DNA from: a virus
IMG/VR virus record: IMGVR_UViG_3300021356_000077
Span: 1-33,834 of that record
Length of the DNA stretch: 33,834 nt
Reading direction: 5' to 3' (one strand)
Both the position numbers and the translations under genes were made by a program. A model generated the notes under the pieces. The model did no database searches and was not told the origin of the DNA. It saw only the letters and a program-made list of their open reading frames with translations. This document shows positions 24,988-33,160 of the stretch, one piece after another. The number at the start of each line of letters is the position of its first letter. Position 1 is the stretch's first letter.

Positions 24988-27066
24988 TTAGAAACACTCA
25001 GGAGTGTCGTCTGCTGGTCCTATAATATCTAGGTTGTCATCGGTACTACCATTTGGAATTTCACCAGTGGTGCCACCACCACCAGTTCCTGTACCAACTG
25101 TTCCAGTGGTGCCTCCACCAGTAGAACCAGTTCCTGTACCAGTTTCATTAGTTCCACCAGTTCCTGTTCCACCTCCATCTGCAAAGTCTGCAGGTTCACC
25201 ATTGTTTGTAGTTGTGGAATCAATAACAATACCAGCAATGTCAGGAACAACGTTGATAACAGGAGCAATACCGCATTCAGATCCGTTTACTGCAAGGTAA
25301 ACGTCAAATTTGGAGATAATGTCATATGAATTAGGAATGATCGAAATCTTAATTTGATCACTAATAGAAGTGTCTAGGACAGTGATGGTATTTATGTCCA
25401 CAACCCCAGTGGTATAATTGATTTTGCCTGCTGTTTCGTTGACATAAACCTTTTCAGATTCTTCGAGTTTGAAGAGTCTGAGATTACCCATTCCATCTTC
25501 ATCTAGGTAAACTGTCGTGTTTGCTCCATATTCTGCAGTTGTAAATCCTGATGATGCCAAAGAAGAAATTCCATGGCACTCATTATTGATAGGTTGGTGG
25601 AAATCAATGCAATATGATGAAGCAACACCCTTTGAAGGTGCGAAACATTTACGGATTCTTAGTTTGGTGATGTTTGATGTGATTGATGGGTGAGCATTAT
25701 CAATTGCTGTTTGAATTTTTGAATATTTGAACTTACCATCAAACTTCTTAACTGACTCACCATTGATGTAACCGTTGATTGCAGTTTCAACGTAATTTTT
25801 AATCTCGTTAGGTGATAGATTGGTAGTGTTGATGTCATAGTATGCAGTAGTTCTCAATTCAACCTCAAGAACCTTCGCATCAACAACTTCTGGGATGATG
25901 GATGCAATAGTGTAATCTTTTAGTGACCTAACAAGGTTTCTCTTTGTGTTTGTATCAATGTTTAGACCTGTTTTGGTCTTAACTGCCAAAAAGACCTTAC
26001 CGTACTGAGGTGGATCTAGTTCCTCACCACCATATGCGATAACATCATCAGTATCACTGTAAATTTGACGGAAAATGTTCTCGTAGTCCTTAGATGTCAC
26101 TGCTCTGTTCTGAGTAGAGAACTGTCTAGGTGCTTTGAACTTGATTTTCTCTAGGGACTCAGCAGCAACACCACCAGAAGACTTAGAGACCACTGTAATA
26201 GTTGCTTCTGAGGTAATATCTCTACCAACAGCATCAACCACCGTTCCAGTAAACGAAAATGACCCTGCATTGTTAGCAGCAGAACCTTGAGTCTGGATAT
26301 AGTTGAATTCTACAACCTCACCGTCAACACTTTCCCTACCAAAGACCCCATCACCGAAATAAACCTCATATCTAAGGTCTTCAACCTCTTGTAAGAAGTA
26401 AACACGATCTTTTGAGTCTAGATCAATGATAGTTTGTGCTTTAACGTAGTTATTTCTGACAGTGGAGTTTTCGGACTGTCTAACATAAACCTTCAATGTC
26501 GAAATATCAACATTTTCGTTGGGGATGACAAATCTTTGTGTTGTATCAGTTTTATCAACCACGTATTCATAGTCAAGCAACTGACCTTCAAAAACTGTGA
26601 GGTTATTCCAAGTTGCTTGACCTGTAATTGAGTTGACAGGAACAGTAACATTCTCTACAATCGAAAAAATGAAAGATTCGTTGTCAATTCTTGATGCTAG
26701 AACAGATCCTGCTTTCAAAGTAGCAGTGTTGGGATATTCACCATCTTCAATCTGAGGTACAATCAAATTGATATTGACAACTGCCTTAGACGCACTGATT
26801 GAGTCAGGTGTATAGTTAAAATACTTGAGGATATTGACTACATTGTCCCTAATTGTTGATGTGGACAAAAATAGTTCGTTAACAGCAAGGTTTGCATTGA
26901 ATGCAGAGTAATAAGTGTTGTATGCTAGAATGTCCAGCAAATACGACAGAGTAGAACCTTCAAAATCGTAGTCAGTAAACTCCGATCTAGTTCTTAGGTA
27001 AGACTTGATAGACTCTTTGATTTCCTCAAAATCAAGAGTCGTTAAATTTGAAGGTCTAGTTGCCAT
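24988..27066 (-). CDS. 6: Baseplate wedge protein gp6
   Basis: 692 aa (T4 gp6: 660). The N-terminus (DFEEIKESIKSYLRTRSEF, FEGSTLSYLLDILAYNTYY, NLAVNELFLSTSTIRDNVV, LKYFNYTPDS) is the conserved start of the gp6/baseplate J-like family. YFGDGVFGRE near residue 240 and the FKAPRQFSTQNRAVTSKDYE block near 310-330 are also typical of the J-like fold. gp6 forms the dimeric core bundle of the wedge that holds the baseplate ring together. It follows gp25 with a 3-nt gap and has an AAGG ribosome site in the gp25 stop region. Unusual: a Gly/Thr-rich C-terminal tail from about residue 625, ending DDTPECF. Confidence 0.95.
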   Translation of the reverse strand: MATRPSNLTTLDFEEIKESIKSYLRTRSEFTDYDFEGSTLSYLLDILAYNTYYSAFNANLAVNELFLSTSTIRDNVVNILKYFNYTPDSISASKAVVNINLIVPQIEDGEYPNTATLKAGSVLASRIDNESFIFSIVENVTVPVNSITGQATWNNLTVFEGQLLDYEYVVDKTDTTQRFVIPNENVDISTLKVYVRQSENSTVRNNYVKAQTIIDLDSKDRVYFLQEVEDLRYEVYFGDGVFGRESVDGEVVEFNYIQTQGSAANNAGSFSFTGTVVDAVGRDITSEATITVVSKSSGGVAAESLEKIKFKAPRQFSTQNRAVTSKDYENIFRQIYSDTDDVIAYGGEELDPPQYGKVFLAVKTKTGLNIDTNTKRNLVRSLKDYTIASIIPEVVDAKVLEVELRTTAYYDINTTNLSPNEIKNYVETAINGYINGESVKKFDGKFKYSKIQTAIDNAHPSITSNITKLRIRKCFAPSKGVASSYCIDFHQPINNECHGISSLASSGFTTAEYGANTTVYLDEDGMGNLRLFKLEESEKVYVNETAGKINYTTGVVDINTITVLDTSISDQIKISIIPNSYDIISKFDVYLAVNGSECGIAPVINVVPDIAGIVIDSTTTNNGEPADFADGGGTGTGGTNETGTGTGSTGGGTTGTVGTGTGGGGTTGEIPNGSTDDNLDIIGPADDTPECF
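25050..25195 (-). repeat. Gly/Thr-rich low-complexity tail of gp6
   Basis: Residues about 624-673 read as runs of GTGTGG, GTGTGSTGGG and TVGTGTGGGG. At the DNA level the plus strand shows repeated units such as CCAGTTCCTGTACCA (twice) and TTCCAGTGGTGCC (twice), so it is a degenerate short tandem repeat prone to length change. T4 gp6 has no such tail that I know of. Confidence 0.8.
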
Positions 27067-27069
27067 TTT

Positions 27070-27474
27070 TTACCTTGCTAGTAGGAATGTCACAGTTTGT
27101 TTTAGTGGTTGACCAATAATTGTAAATTCAATCTCAACTTCAATTTCATTACTATCTTCCAGTAAGTATATATCTGTATTGTCGATGGTTACTCTGGGTT
27201 CAAAGTTATTGATTGCTGTTTCAATCTCATCTTTCAAAACTTCACCCAAGAATTGGTCTGCTTGCTCAAAAAGCAGATTTCCTACTTGAGAACCGAAAGA
27301 TGGATTGAAAGGTTTTTCACCAAATCTGGTCAAAACAATATTTCTTACAGCATCACGGATTGCATTTGCGTCTTTTACTTGTGTAACGTCATCTGTACCA
27401 GGATTTTTCAGGAATGAAAGTTTCACATCCCTGAATGCTCTTGAAATATCAGTGACTTTTCCTGTGATTGCCAT
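27070..27474 (-). CDS. 25: Baseplate wedge protein gp25 (lysozyme-like gp25/GPW family)
   Basis: 134 aa, matching the T4 gp25 length (132). The segment DAVRNIVLTRFGEKPFNPSF, then GSQVGNLLFEQ, then EIETAINNFEPRV is the signature of the GPW/gp25 family. gp25 ties the inner baseplate to the sheath and is present in nearly all contractile tails. The ATG overlaps the stop of the upstream 62-aa gene by one base (TAATG), so the two are translationally coupled. Confidence 0.96.
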   Translation of the reverse strand: MAITGKVTDISRAFRDVKLSFLKNPGTDDVTQVKDANAIRDAVRNIVLTRFGEKPFNPSFGSQVGNLLFEQADQFLGEVLKDEIETAINNFEPRVTIDNTDIYLLEDSNEIEVEIEFTIIGQPLKQTVTFLLAR

Positions 27475-27662
27475 TAGAGTCTTTCAACGTAATCGTCAAA
27501 TCCGTCTTTGCCTCCACACCACTTACTCATTCTATCTTCGGGAGGATTTTTCTTGTTTTTCCTTGCCATGTTAAGATATTTATCACTGCGTGGATCAGTG
27601 ATAAGTGTCATGCCCGATTCAATAAACGCATTACCTTGATCAGGGATAGGATTGTTTGCCAT
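27474..27662 (-). CDS. Small hypothetical protein, first gene of the late operon
   Basis: 62 aa: starts MANNPIPDQGNAFIESG, centre KNKKNPPEDRMSKWCGG, ends DDYVERL. Hydrophilic, no membrane segment. Not recognised. An excellent ribosome site GGAGG lies just before the ATG (plus-strand tcctcc at 27665-27670), and a late promoter lies 57 nt upstream. Its position ahead of gp25 suggests a structural or assembly role, but nothing in the sequence shows which. Confidence 0.8.
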   Translation of the reverse strand: MANNPIPDQGNAFIESGMTLITDPRSDKYLNMARKNKKNPPEDRMSKWCGGKDGFDDYVERL

Positions 27663-27718
27663 TTTCCTCCAAAAGCACGGATTTTAGAACTTTTTGAGGG
27701 GTTGCTATCCCGTCTTTT

Positions 27719-27726
27719 TATTTATA
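27719..27726 (-). promoter_or_regulatory. T4-type late promoter (TATAAATA)
   Basis: The minus strand reads TATAAATA, an exact match to the T4 late promoter octamer recognised by gp55-RNA polymerase. It lies 57 nt upstream of the 62-aa gene and directly after the terminator of the preceding unit, as a promoter for the 25-6-giant-8 operon should. Confidence 0.8.
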
Positions 27727-27728
27727 GT

Positions 27729-27755
27729 AAAAAACCCACCCCTTTCGGAGTGGGT
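27729..27755 (-). terminator. Rho-independent terminator
   Basis: On the minus strand, stem CCCACTCC pairs with GGGGTGGG (8 bp with one T-G pair) around a GAAA tetraloop, followed by six T residues. It lies 5 nt after the stop of the 48-aa gene. Confidence 0.92.
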
Positions 27756-27760
27756 ATTGA

Positions 27761-27907
27761 TCACTTGCCTTGACCACGATAACGTTTCTTGGCTTTGTTG
27801 CGACTAGTTGCTGCATACTTGGTATGCTGTCCACATCCTTGTCGAGTATTTTTGGGCTTGGACTCAATGAGTTTACCACCACTGATAGATTTTGAACGTG
27901 CTGCCAT
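27761..27907 (-). CDS. 48-aa basic protein in its own transcription unit
   Basis: 48 aa, too short for a usual gene finder but clearly a gene: it begins MAARSKSISGGKLIESK, continues NTRQGCGQHTKYAATS and ends RNKAKKRYRGQGK. About a third of the residues are Lys/Arg and it would be strongly basic, suggesting nucleic-acid or anionic-surface binding. It lies between an extended -10 promoter and a strong terminator, so it is expressed by itself. I remember near-identical small proteins in other marine T4-like cyanophages, without a known function. No Shine-Dalgarno sequence is visible. Confidence 0.85.
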   Translation of the reverse strand: MAARSKSISGGKLIESKPKNTRQGCGQHTKYAATSRNKAKKRYRGQGK

Positions 27908-27930
27908 AGTTTGACTTGTGAACTGCTGAT

Positions 27931-27955
27931 ATTATAGCACAAATTAGATTGTAAA
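27931..27955 (-). promoter_or_regulatory. Extended -10 (sigma70-like) promoter of the 48-aa gene
   Basis: Minus strand TGCTATAAT (TGn + perfect TATAAT at 27931-27936), overlapping the end of the PAAR-like gene. A TTTACA at 27950-27955 is only 13 nt away, too close for a classical -35, so recognition would rely on the extended -10. The leader would be roughly 18-20 nt. Confidence 0.6.
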
Positions 27956-28450
27956 CACAGTCCAAGTGCCAGTTGCGATTTTGGACCAACATGGTGCCTT
28001 GCCAGGGGTCTTGGTTCCCAAATCATCTCCGACTCTAGCAATCGGAATACCTGTAACCAAAACTGTTGGTGGGTTTGCCATCGGGATTGCCCAAGGAACC
28101 ACGATTCTAGTGTGTCCACCACCTCCTATAATGTCCTCAATCGTAAGTTTGGTACAACCGAACGGAACAGGGCATAGACCACCCTTACAGGGGATTTTAA
28201 CGAGGTTTGTGCCAATTGCTGGGTGAGGAATCAAAACATCACCTTGAACCAAAGGTGGTTGTTTTTCGATTAGAACCTTTCCTTTGATTGGAACGAGTGG
28301 AATTGTGCTGACAGGCATCCAAGCACATGATATATTCTTAGTTGCCACAACCAAAGGAATCGGACCAATCTTTTGATGCAAGAATGCAGGCAAAAGAAGT
28401 CCATGTCCTGAACAAATACCTGATGGTACTCCAATTGGTCTATATCCCAT
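27944..28450 (-). CDS. PAAR-like tail-spike tip protein
   Basis: 168 aa, rich in Pro, Gly, Ile and Val. The C-terminal half (VLVTGIPIARVGDDLGT, then CWSKIATGTWTVF) follows the PAAR pattern of V-x-G-x-P-x-ARVGD followed by a Cys and a G-x-x-x-V strand. Earlier there are SGICSGHGLL, NISCAW and PCKGGLCPVPFGC, with Cys/His that could bind a metal ion as in PAAR tips. T4 has the PAAR protein gp5.4 (97 aa) at the spike tip; this one is longer. It starts 2 nt after the stop of the 1072-aa gene. A non-PAAR spike or chaperone is possible but less likely. Confidence 0.65.
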   Translation of the reverse strand: MGYRPIGVPSGICSGHGLLLPAFLHQKIGPIPLVVATKNISCAWMPVSTIPLVPIKGKVLIEKQPPLVQGDVLIPHPAIGTNLVKIPCKGGLCPVPFGCTKLTIEDIIGGGGHTRIVVPWAIPMANPPTVLVTGIPIARVGDDLGTKTPGKAPCWSKIATGTWTVFTI

Positions 28451-28452
28451 GA

Positions 28453-31400
28453 CTACAAGAAACTCCAGTTGGCGTTAGATGGGTGGTCATTATAGGTCTT
28501 AATAATATTAGACCATCTGTTAGCAGCATTGCTAAAGTTATTGACAAAATATTTAGTATAACTCCACGTCATTTGCTCATTTGGTTGCGGTGGACAGCAG
28601 GGTTGTCCGCAACCCAGAGGTGGTGTATAGGTAGTTGTTGTCTCTATTCCCGTTTCAGGATCTGTAGTTGTAGTAGTTGTCGATGGTTGTTGCTGGAACG
28701 GTTCTCTGGGTCCAAAATCACAACTTCCTGTAGGTGACTCAAAAGTGCAAGTGACTGTAAAGGTTCTCTTGATTTGCTCTCTTTCATCAGGAATCCATTT
28801 TGTGGGCATGATCTTCAATTCTGTAGTAGATCTAGGAATATCTCTCCATCTATTGACAGGACCATACTTTTTAACTTTATCATTGGCAACATCAAAGATC
28901 TTAACCTTGTTATCTGGATTATCATTGAATCCAGACGCAAACACATTACCAGTTTCTCTCTGAATAGATGAATTTGAAAGATTTGTATCAATGACCAATT
29001 TACTAACATTACCTTGTGTCAGATCATTGATTGCAGCACTTGACTTTGAGGTGCCCAAAAAGTTGACTTCATCATTATTTTCATCTTCGAGTTTCATTTC
29101 GTCAACCAATCTTCTATCTTGACCCTCATCATATGACTGAACTTGTTCTGGTGTAAAAACCTCATGTAGAATAGGATCAACTTTTGCAAGTGTTTTGGGT
29201 GAAATCACCCTTCTAGCACTAGTAACTGTTGCAGTATTTTTAGTGACCCCAAAGAAAAGCACATCACCAACCTGAGGTGTACGTGAAGCATCTCTGCATA
29301 TAAACTCTGTTCCCGCAGCATTGATTGTCTGAACAGTTCCAGATAGGGTTCTATCGTCCAATCCACGGAATTGATGACCTACTTGAATTTGAGTAAGGGG
29401 ACTTTCGGTAAATACGCCTTCAACAACTGCCAAAGCAGTGGTGTTATCTTGAGGGAATACCTCAAATGTAGTATTAGTCTCGTTATATCCGTACCCTTTC
29501 TCAGTCAAAACTGCTACATCTAGTTCAAATGCACCAGCAACAGGTGTAATTTGCAATTGAGTCCCTGCAACATATGGTGATGTAGGCAAACTTACGTTGA
29601 ATGTAACCGATTCACTGACCCTAGCACCAGCATTTAGAACTGTCACCGCAGTAATTCTGCCATCATAGTTCTTAGAAATTGCTTTTGCTGCTTCTCCTGC
29701 ATAAGTCCAGTCCAAATTACCGTCACTTGCAGTGCCTGTGGTGTGAGTTGGAGCAGTCGCACCTGATGTTCCAGTGGCAGCTGCGGTATAAAGGTTGGCA
29801 CCAACGAAAACTTGGTCCCCAGAATTGTATGCTTGAGTACCAACCCACGAATTTCCGATCGTGATTAGTGGATTTGAGGTGGCACCATCACCAGGAGTGA
29901 CTGTAATTGCGGTAATTCGGTCCCCATCCAAGGTAGCAACTGCTGTTTGAGTGCCTGTATTAAAGGAGATTGAGGGTGTAGATGTGTATCCAGACCCCTG
30001 TTTGGTGATTTCAACGTACTCTGTGCGAGTTGTACCGATCAAATCTAGACTAAAAGCAGGCAAATTGCCTCTATACAGTAGTTTTGCTGTACCATTCAGC
30101 TCTGTTCCTGTAGTATGAGTGGGTGCATTAGCACCAAAATCACCTTCTAGAACAACTTGATAGACATTTACCCCAGAAACTATCATAGAATTGAGTTCAG
30201 CATTGGCATTTGCTACCCAATCTGTGTAATTTGGGGTGATAGTTGCCGCGGGAGTCAACTGATATCCCACCCCTTCAACGTCTACAGTGATAGAATCGAG
30301 CGGAGCACTGCCCAAAATGACTCCTGATCCGTCTTTTCCTGTCGGAGAAGAGATTCCAACCTCAACATCGTTGGTATATCCCACTCCAGGATTGACTAAA
30401 GTGAGTCCAGTTAGTTCAGAATTGTCTGTTGCATCGATTGTTATGATAGTTTCATTGACTGTACCTTCATTTCCTTCGGAATTGTGCTGATACACACCCT
30501 CTGGTTCATAGATTTTGAGGTATCTTTCCTGCTCCAACTTCTCAGGAGTGTCATTCCTCTTCAAATTGATGAAACCATTGACCTCAGTATCGAGTTCTGA
30601 CACCATCATGCCAGCATATTTCTGCATTCCCTGCCCTAATTGCACAAAAGACTGCTGTTGAGATGCAACAATCTTAGATAAACGACTACTAGGTTTGACT
30701 TTATTCATCCTGGTAGTCTCTTGTTGAGTCACAGGATACTTATTTTCGACCTCTCGGTTCTCTTTGGTGGTGTAAAGTGCAGGATTGACCTGCAATTTGC
30801 TGTAAAAGATCTCTTTTTGGATGAATTCAAACCTTCCAAACACAATACACTTGTCTTTGATCCCTCCACCAGCAACAATTTGCACATTTTGGTTGATGTT
30901 ATTCGACAAACTTGCCCCAGATGTCTGATTTTGGAGGGGAGATGCAAGTTCAACGTAGTGGTAATTGAGATCTTCGACCGTACTACTCGAAACAGACCCC
31001 GATTGACGGTCCTGTTCGACATCATTCCACTTTGAATAGTGATAGATCTTCGTAATTTCGACTCCACCAAGCAAATCTCCAGTTCTTAAGTGCTGCCTGG
31101 GTTCAGAAGTTGGGTCTGGAGTGCCTCCATTGTACCTAATGCAGATTGCAGAACTACTAATACTGTTACCAGAGGTTCCTACAACGTGAATTTCCTCATC
31201 ATCTGCGTTAGTTGTGATCTCAGTAGTGGTAATATCAAGTGGTTGCTTCCCATCAGGGCAATATCCACCTCCTGTTCTACACCATCTCTCGTGATCTGAG
31301 GTATCCCAGAGCATATGAAACATGATTTCTGACTCTACATCGGGTGTGCTGACCTCATGAACGTAATTTGGACCAGTACAACAGATACAAACAGGTTCTC

Positions 31401-31671
31401 CATCTGGTTTACAAGGTGGAGCACAGACATATTCAACCCATTGGGGACCTTGAGCAATGATGGTAGACTGATTTCCATCACCAGGCTCATGTTCTCCGTA
31501 CTCAAATGCTAATTGACAGTTCTGACCAGGGTTATCATAGATCCTACTATCCAGTTTGCCACTAAAAGGATTTGGATTGCCAACTACAGCAGCACTCTTA
31601 TAGGTCTTCTCACTTCTACTTTCATACCAGTAGTAACCAAGATTTCCAGACTCACTCAAGGTAATCGGCAT
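28453..31671 (-). CDS. Large cysteine-containing baseplate/tail structural protein
   Basis: 1072 aa, family not recognised. The N-terminal part has a Cys cluster (C52, C83, C87, C95, C97, C98, C131, C138; CAPPC, CICC). The middle (about 400-800) holds modules shared with the giant protein: NPGVGYTNDV, VEGVGYQLTP and QGSGYTSTPSISF repeats, and two copies of a PTHTTGT-x-x-x-G module (one with SDGNLDWTYAG). Residues 985-1045 have more Cys (TCTF, SCDF, GCGQPCC) around a Thr-rich linker (TTTTTTDPETGIETTTTY). It overlaps the previous gene by 20 nt and is followed at once by the PAAR-like tip. The position suggests a spike/hub or adjacent baseplate part. No lysozyme motif typical of T4 gp5 was seen. 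Confidence 0.75.
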   Translation of the reverse strand: MPITLSESGNLGYYWYESRSEKTYKSAAVVGNPNPFSGKLDSRIYDNPGQNCQLAFEYGEHEPGDGNQSTIIAQGPQWVEYVCAPPCKPDGEPVCICCTGPNYVHEVSTPDVESEIMFHMLWDTSDHERWCRTGGGYCPDGKQPLDITTTEITTNADDEEIHVVGTSGNSISSSAICIRYNGGTPDPTSEPRQHLRTGDLLGGVEITKIYHYSKWNDVEQDRQSGSVSSSTVEDLNYHYVELASPLQNQTSGASLSNNINQNVQIVAGGGIKDKCIVFGRFEFIQKEIFYSKLQVNPALYTTKENREVENKYPVTQQETTRMNKVKPSSRLSKIVASQQQSFVQLGQGMQKYAGMMVSELDTEVNGFINLKRNDTPEKLEQERYLKIYEPEGVYQHNSEGNEGTVNETIITIDATDNSELTGLTLVNPGVGYTNDVEVGISSPTGKDGSGVILGSAPLDSITVDVEGVGYQLTPAATITPNYTDWVANANAELNSMIVSGVNVYQVVLEGDFGANAPTHTTGTELNGTAKLLYRGNLPAFSLDLIGTTRTEYVEITKQGSGYTSTPSISFNTGTQTAVATLDGDRITAITVTPGDGATSNPLITIGNSWVGTQAYNSGDQVFVGANLYTAAATGTSGATAPTHTTGTASDGNLDWTYAGEAAKAISKNYDGRITAVTVLNAGARVSESVTFNVSLPTSPYVAGTQLQITPVAGAFELDVAVLTEKGYGYNETNTTFEVFPQDNTTALAVVEGVFTESPLTQIQVGHQFRGLDDRTLSGTVQTINAAGTEFICRDASRTPQVGDVLFFGVTKNTATVTSARRVISPKTLAKVDPILHEVFTPEQVQSYDEGQDRRLVDEMKLEDENNDEVNFLGTSKSSAAINDLTQGNVSKLVIDTNLSNSSIQRETGNVFASGFNDNPDNKVKIFDVANDKVKKYGPVNRWRDIPRSTTELKIMPTKWIPDEREQIKRTFTVTCTFESPTGSCDFGPREPFQQQPSTTTTTTDPETGIETTTTYTPPLGCGQPCCPPQPNEQMTWSYTKYFVNNFSNAANRWSNIIKTYNDHPSNANWSFL
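29670..30170 (-). repeat. PTHxTG modules of the 1072-aa protein
   Basis: Two copies: FGANAPTHTTGTELNG at about 30080-30150 and GATAPTHTTGTASDGNLDW at about 29690-29770, the latter preceded by YNSGDQVFVGANLYTA. The giant protein has a third copy (PPTHLTGDASDGGVTWTFY, about 16300-16380), and a related NYNIGDYVYNGTYSYRV segment at about 12840-12905. The layout resembles small chitin-binding-like modules (CBM5/12 style), which is inference. Confidence 0.65.
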
Positions 31672-32038
31672 ATTTCGTCAGTAAATGAGGGGCAAAGATC
31701 TTCATGTCAGCTTTGATCTTATCTTTATCAACAGATCTATAACCGATCCGCATATTTTCTAAGATATACTCTTTCACCTGTTCAGGATCTGCGGTAGATA
31801 GAACTTTTTTTACGATAAGTGATACCGCAGACTTAATATCGTTGTTAGTATCTATATCAAGAATGTCAAAAAATGTCCGATATTCTTTCTTGATGGTGTT
31901 ATTCACGCATCGTGTCATCTGAATATATGAAAACGTACTCATGGCACGTTTGTCCATTTTCTCATATACGTGTTCTGCCATCTCATCAGCAATTTGAGGT
32001 AGCATTACAGCAAAACTTACTTCACTTAGATTGCTCAT
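31652..32038 (-). CDS. 128-aa hypothetical protein
   Basis: Starts MSNLSEVSFAVMLPQIADE and ends HLLTKYADYLE. Mostly alpha-helical and charged (VYEKMDKRAMSTFSYIQ, DPEQVKEYILENMRIGY). Not recognised. The frame could be extended two codons to a TTG at 32044, but the ATG at 32038 is the first good start, so 128 rather than 130 aa is chosen. It overlaps the 90-aa gene by 17 nt and the 1072-aa gene by 20 nt, so expression is coupled. Confidence 0.75.
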   Translation of the reverse strand: MSNLSEVSFAVMLPQIADEMAEHVYEKMDKRAMSTFSYIQMTRCVNNTIKKEYRTFFDILDIDTNNDIKSAVSLIVKKVLSTADPEQVKEYILENMRIGYRSVDKDKIKADMKIFAPHLLTKYADYLE

Positions 32039-32294
32039 TTTCAATACGGTTATAGATGTCGTTCAAAACCTCACCAAGGGGTAGATGCTTATCAGACCCT
32101 GGTGGTTTATAATGTGGCACAGAATACTTTAACACCCAGTTCTCGATGGTTTGAATACGTGACAGTAGACTCTCACAGTCTCCCTGCACCTTCAAAACAC
32201 CACCCATAGCAAGAGATGCCATCTCAATAGATGTCAAATGTTCTGAGTAAGGAACATCTAGATTGATGTCCCCAGGATTGCCTTGTTCATTCAT
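32022..32294 (-). CDS. 90-aa hypothetical protein
   Basis: Starts MNEQGNPGDINLDVPYSEH, with a central helix LLSRIQTIENWVLKY and the segment HYKPPGSDKHLPLGEVL. Soluble, acidic to neutral, not recognised. Its start overlaps the stop of the 280-aa gene (ATGA, 4 bp), typical of phage operons. Confidence 0.78.
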   Translation of the reverse strand: MNEQGNPGDINLDVPYSEHLTSIEMASLAMGGVLKVQGDCESLLSRIQTIENWVLKYSVPHYKPPGSDKHLPLGEVLNDIYNRIENEQSK

Positions 32295-33133
32295 TTCAAA
32301 ATACTGTTGATAATAGCATTATAATCGTCATCAGAAAGAGATCCAGCAATACGTGCTTCAGGTGTTTCAAGTGCTCTCGATCCTACTACCTGTCCCGAAC
32401 TAGTTTTCTCTTTCGTACTATTTAGTTGCTGATTTTTAACCTGCTCATAGTTCTGTTCTTTCACAGTATTACCAAGAATAGTCTGAGTATAGTTCTCAAC
32501 AGTTACTTGCTCATAGACGTTATGAACTCTCTCTTCTTCCTCAGACATCTCATAGTTGTAGATAGCATCCTCAGGATTTGATTTCTTATACTCTTCGTTA
32601 CCATCAGGATTCAGACGACTACCTTCATACTTTCCTACTGCCTTGATATAATCCGTCGTAGGAACATCCTCTCCTGCGTCTAGACGGTCCTGAAAGGCAA
32701 TCTCATTCGTTCTTAGGTAGTCTGGGTCTCCACCTTCTGTAGTCAATGATGTGTTGCGGTCTGCACCCTCTTGCACAAGACCAGCATTGATCTCTCTATC
32801 AAGGTTTGCTTTCTTGATATTTGCAATATAAGTCCCGTCTAATCCTAACATCTCTGCTGGATCAAACAATGCTTCTTGTTCAGTTTTGATATCTTGTCTA
32901 GAATAATCAAACCCAGAGTCCTCATCTCCATTGACAAGAACTTCTTCGTCCTCTTCAATAGTATTGACAGTAGTAAACCTATTGATAGTGGTTGTATCAT
33001 TTGCAGGTGTAGGTACAATCACATCTGCAACAGTAAAGAAGGTCTCAAACGATCCTGTCTTCGCATCACTATCAATAGGTGAAAAGGTCTTTGTCAGACC
33101 CATATCTTCAGTTAACTCATCAAACCTAGACAT
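32291..33133 (-). CDS. Acidic 280-aa hypothetical protein
   Basis: Starts MSRFDELTEDMGLTKTF and is rich in Asp, Glu, Asn and Thr throughout, with long stretches likely to be disordered (EEDEEVLVNGDEDSG near 60-74; KEQNYEQVKNQQLNSTKEK near 230-248). The C-terminus is LSDDDYNAIINSILK. No catalytic motif and no membrane segment seen. It could be a scaffolding or assembly-type protein by composition and place in the operon, but no similarity to a known one is recognised. Confidence 0.75.
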   Translation of the reverse strand: MSRFDELTEDMGLTKTFSPIDSDAKTGSFETFFTVADVIVPTPANDTTTINRFTTVNTIEEDEEVLVNGDEDSGFDYSRQDIKTEQEALFDPAEMLGLDGTYIANIKKANLDREINAGLVQEGADRNTSLTTEGGDPDYLRTNEIAFQDRLDAGEDVPTTDYIKAVGKYEGSRLNPDGNEEYKKSNPEDAIYNYEMSEEEERVHNVYEQVTVENYTQTILGNTVKEQNYEQVKNQQLNSTKEKTSSGQVVGSRALETPEARIAGSLSDDDYNAIINSILK

Positions 33134-33160
33134 ATTTGGAACGCGGTGGTGGGGTTTTTT

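Noticed and set aside
27577-27584. GATAAATA on the minus strand, a possible extra late promoter ahead of gp25
   Set aside because: One mismatch, inside the coding part of the 62-aa gene, while a perfect octamer exists about 140 nt upstream.
27718-28122. 134-codon minus-strand frame across the PAAR-like and 48-aa genes
   Set aside because: It runs through the terminator hairpin and overlaps two better-supported genes in another frame.
28453-31671. Assignment of the 1072-aa protein as the lysozyme-containing hub gp5
   Set aside because: Its place before a PAAR-like gene would fit, but no T4-lysozyme-type catalytic motif, OB-fold signature or triple-helix repeat can be seen.
32039-32044. TTG start extending the 128-aa protein by two residues
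   Set aside because: An ATG follows two codons later and no ribosome site favours the TTG.
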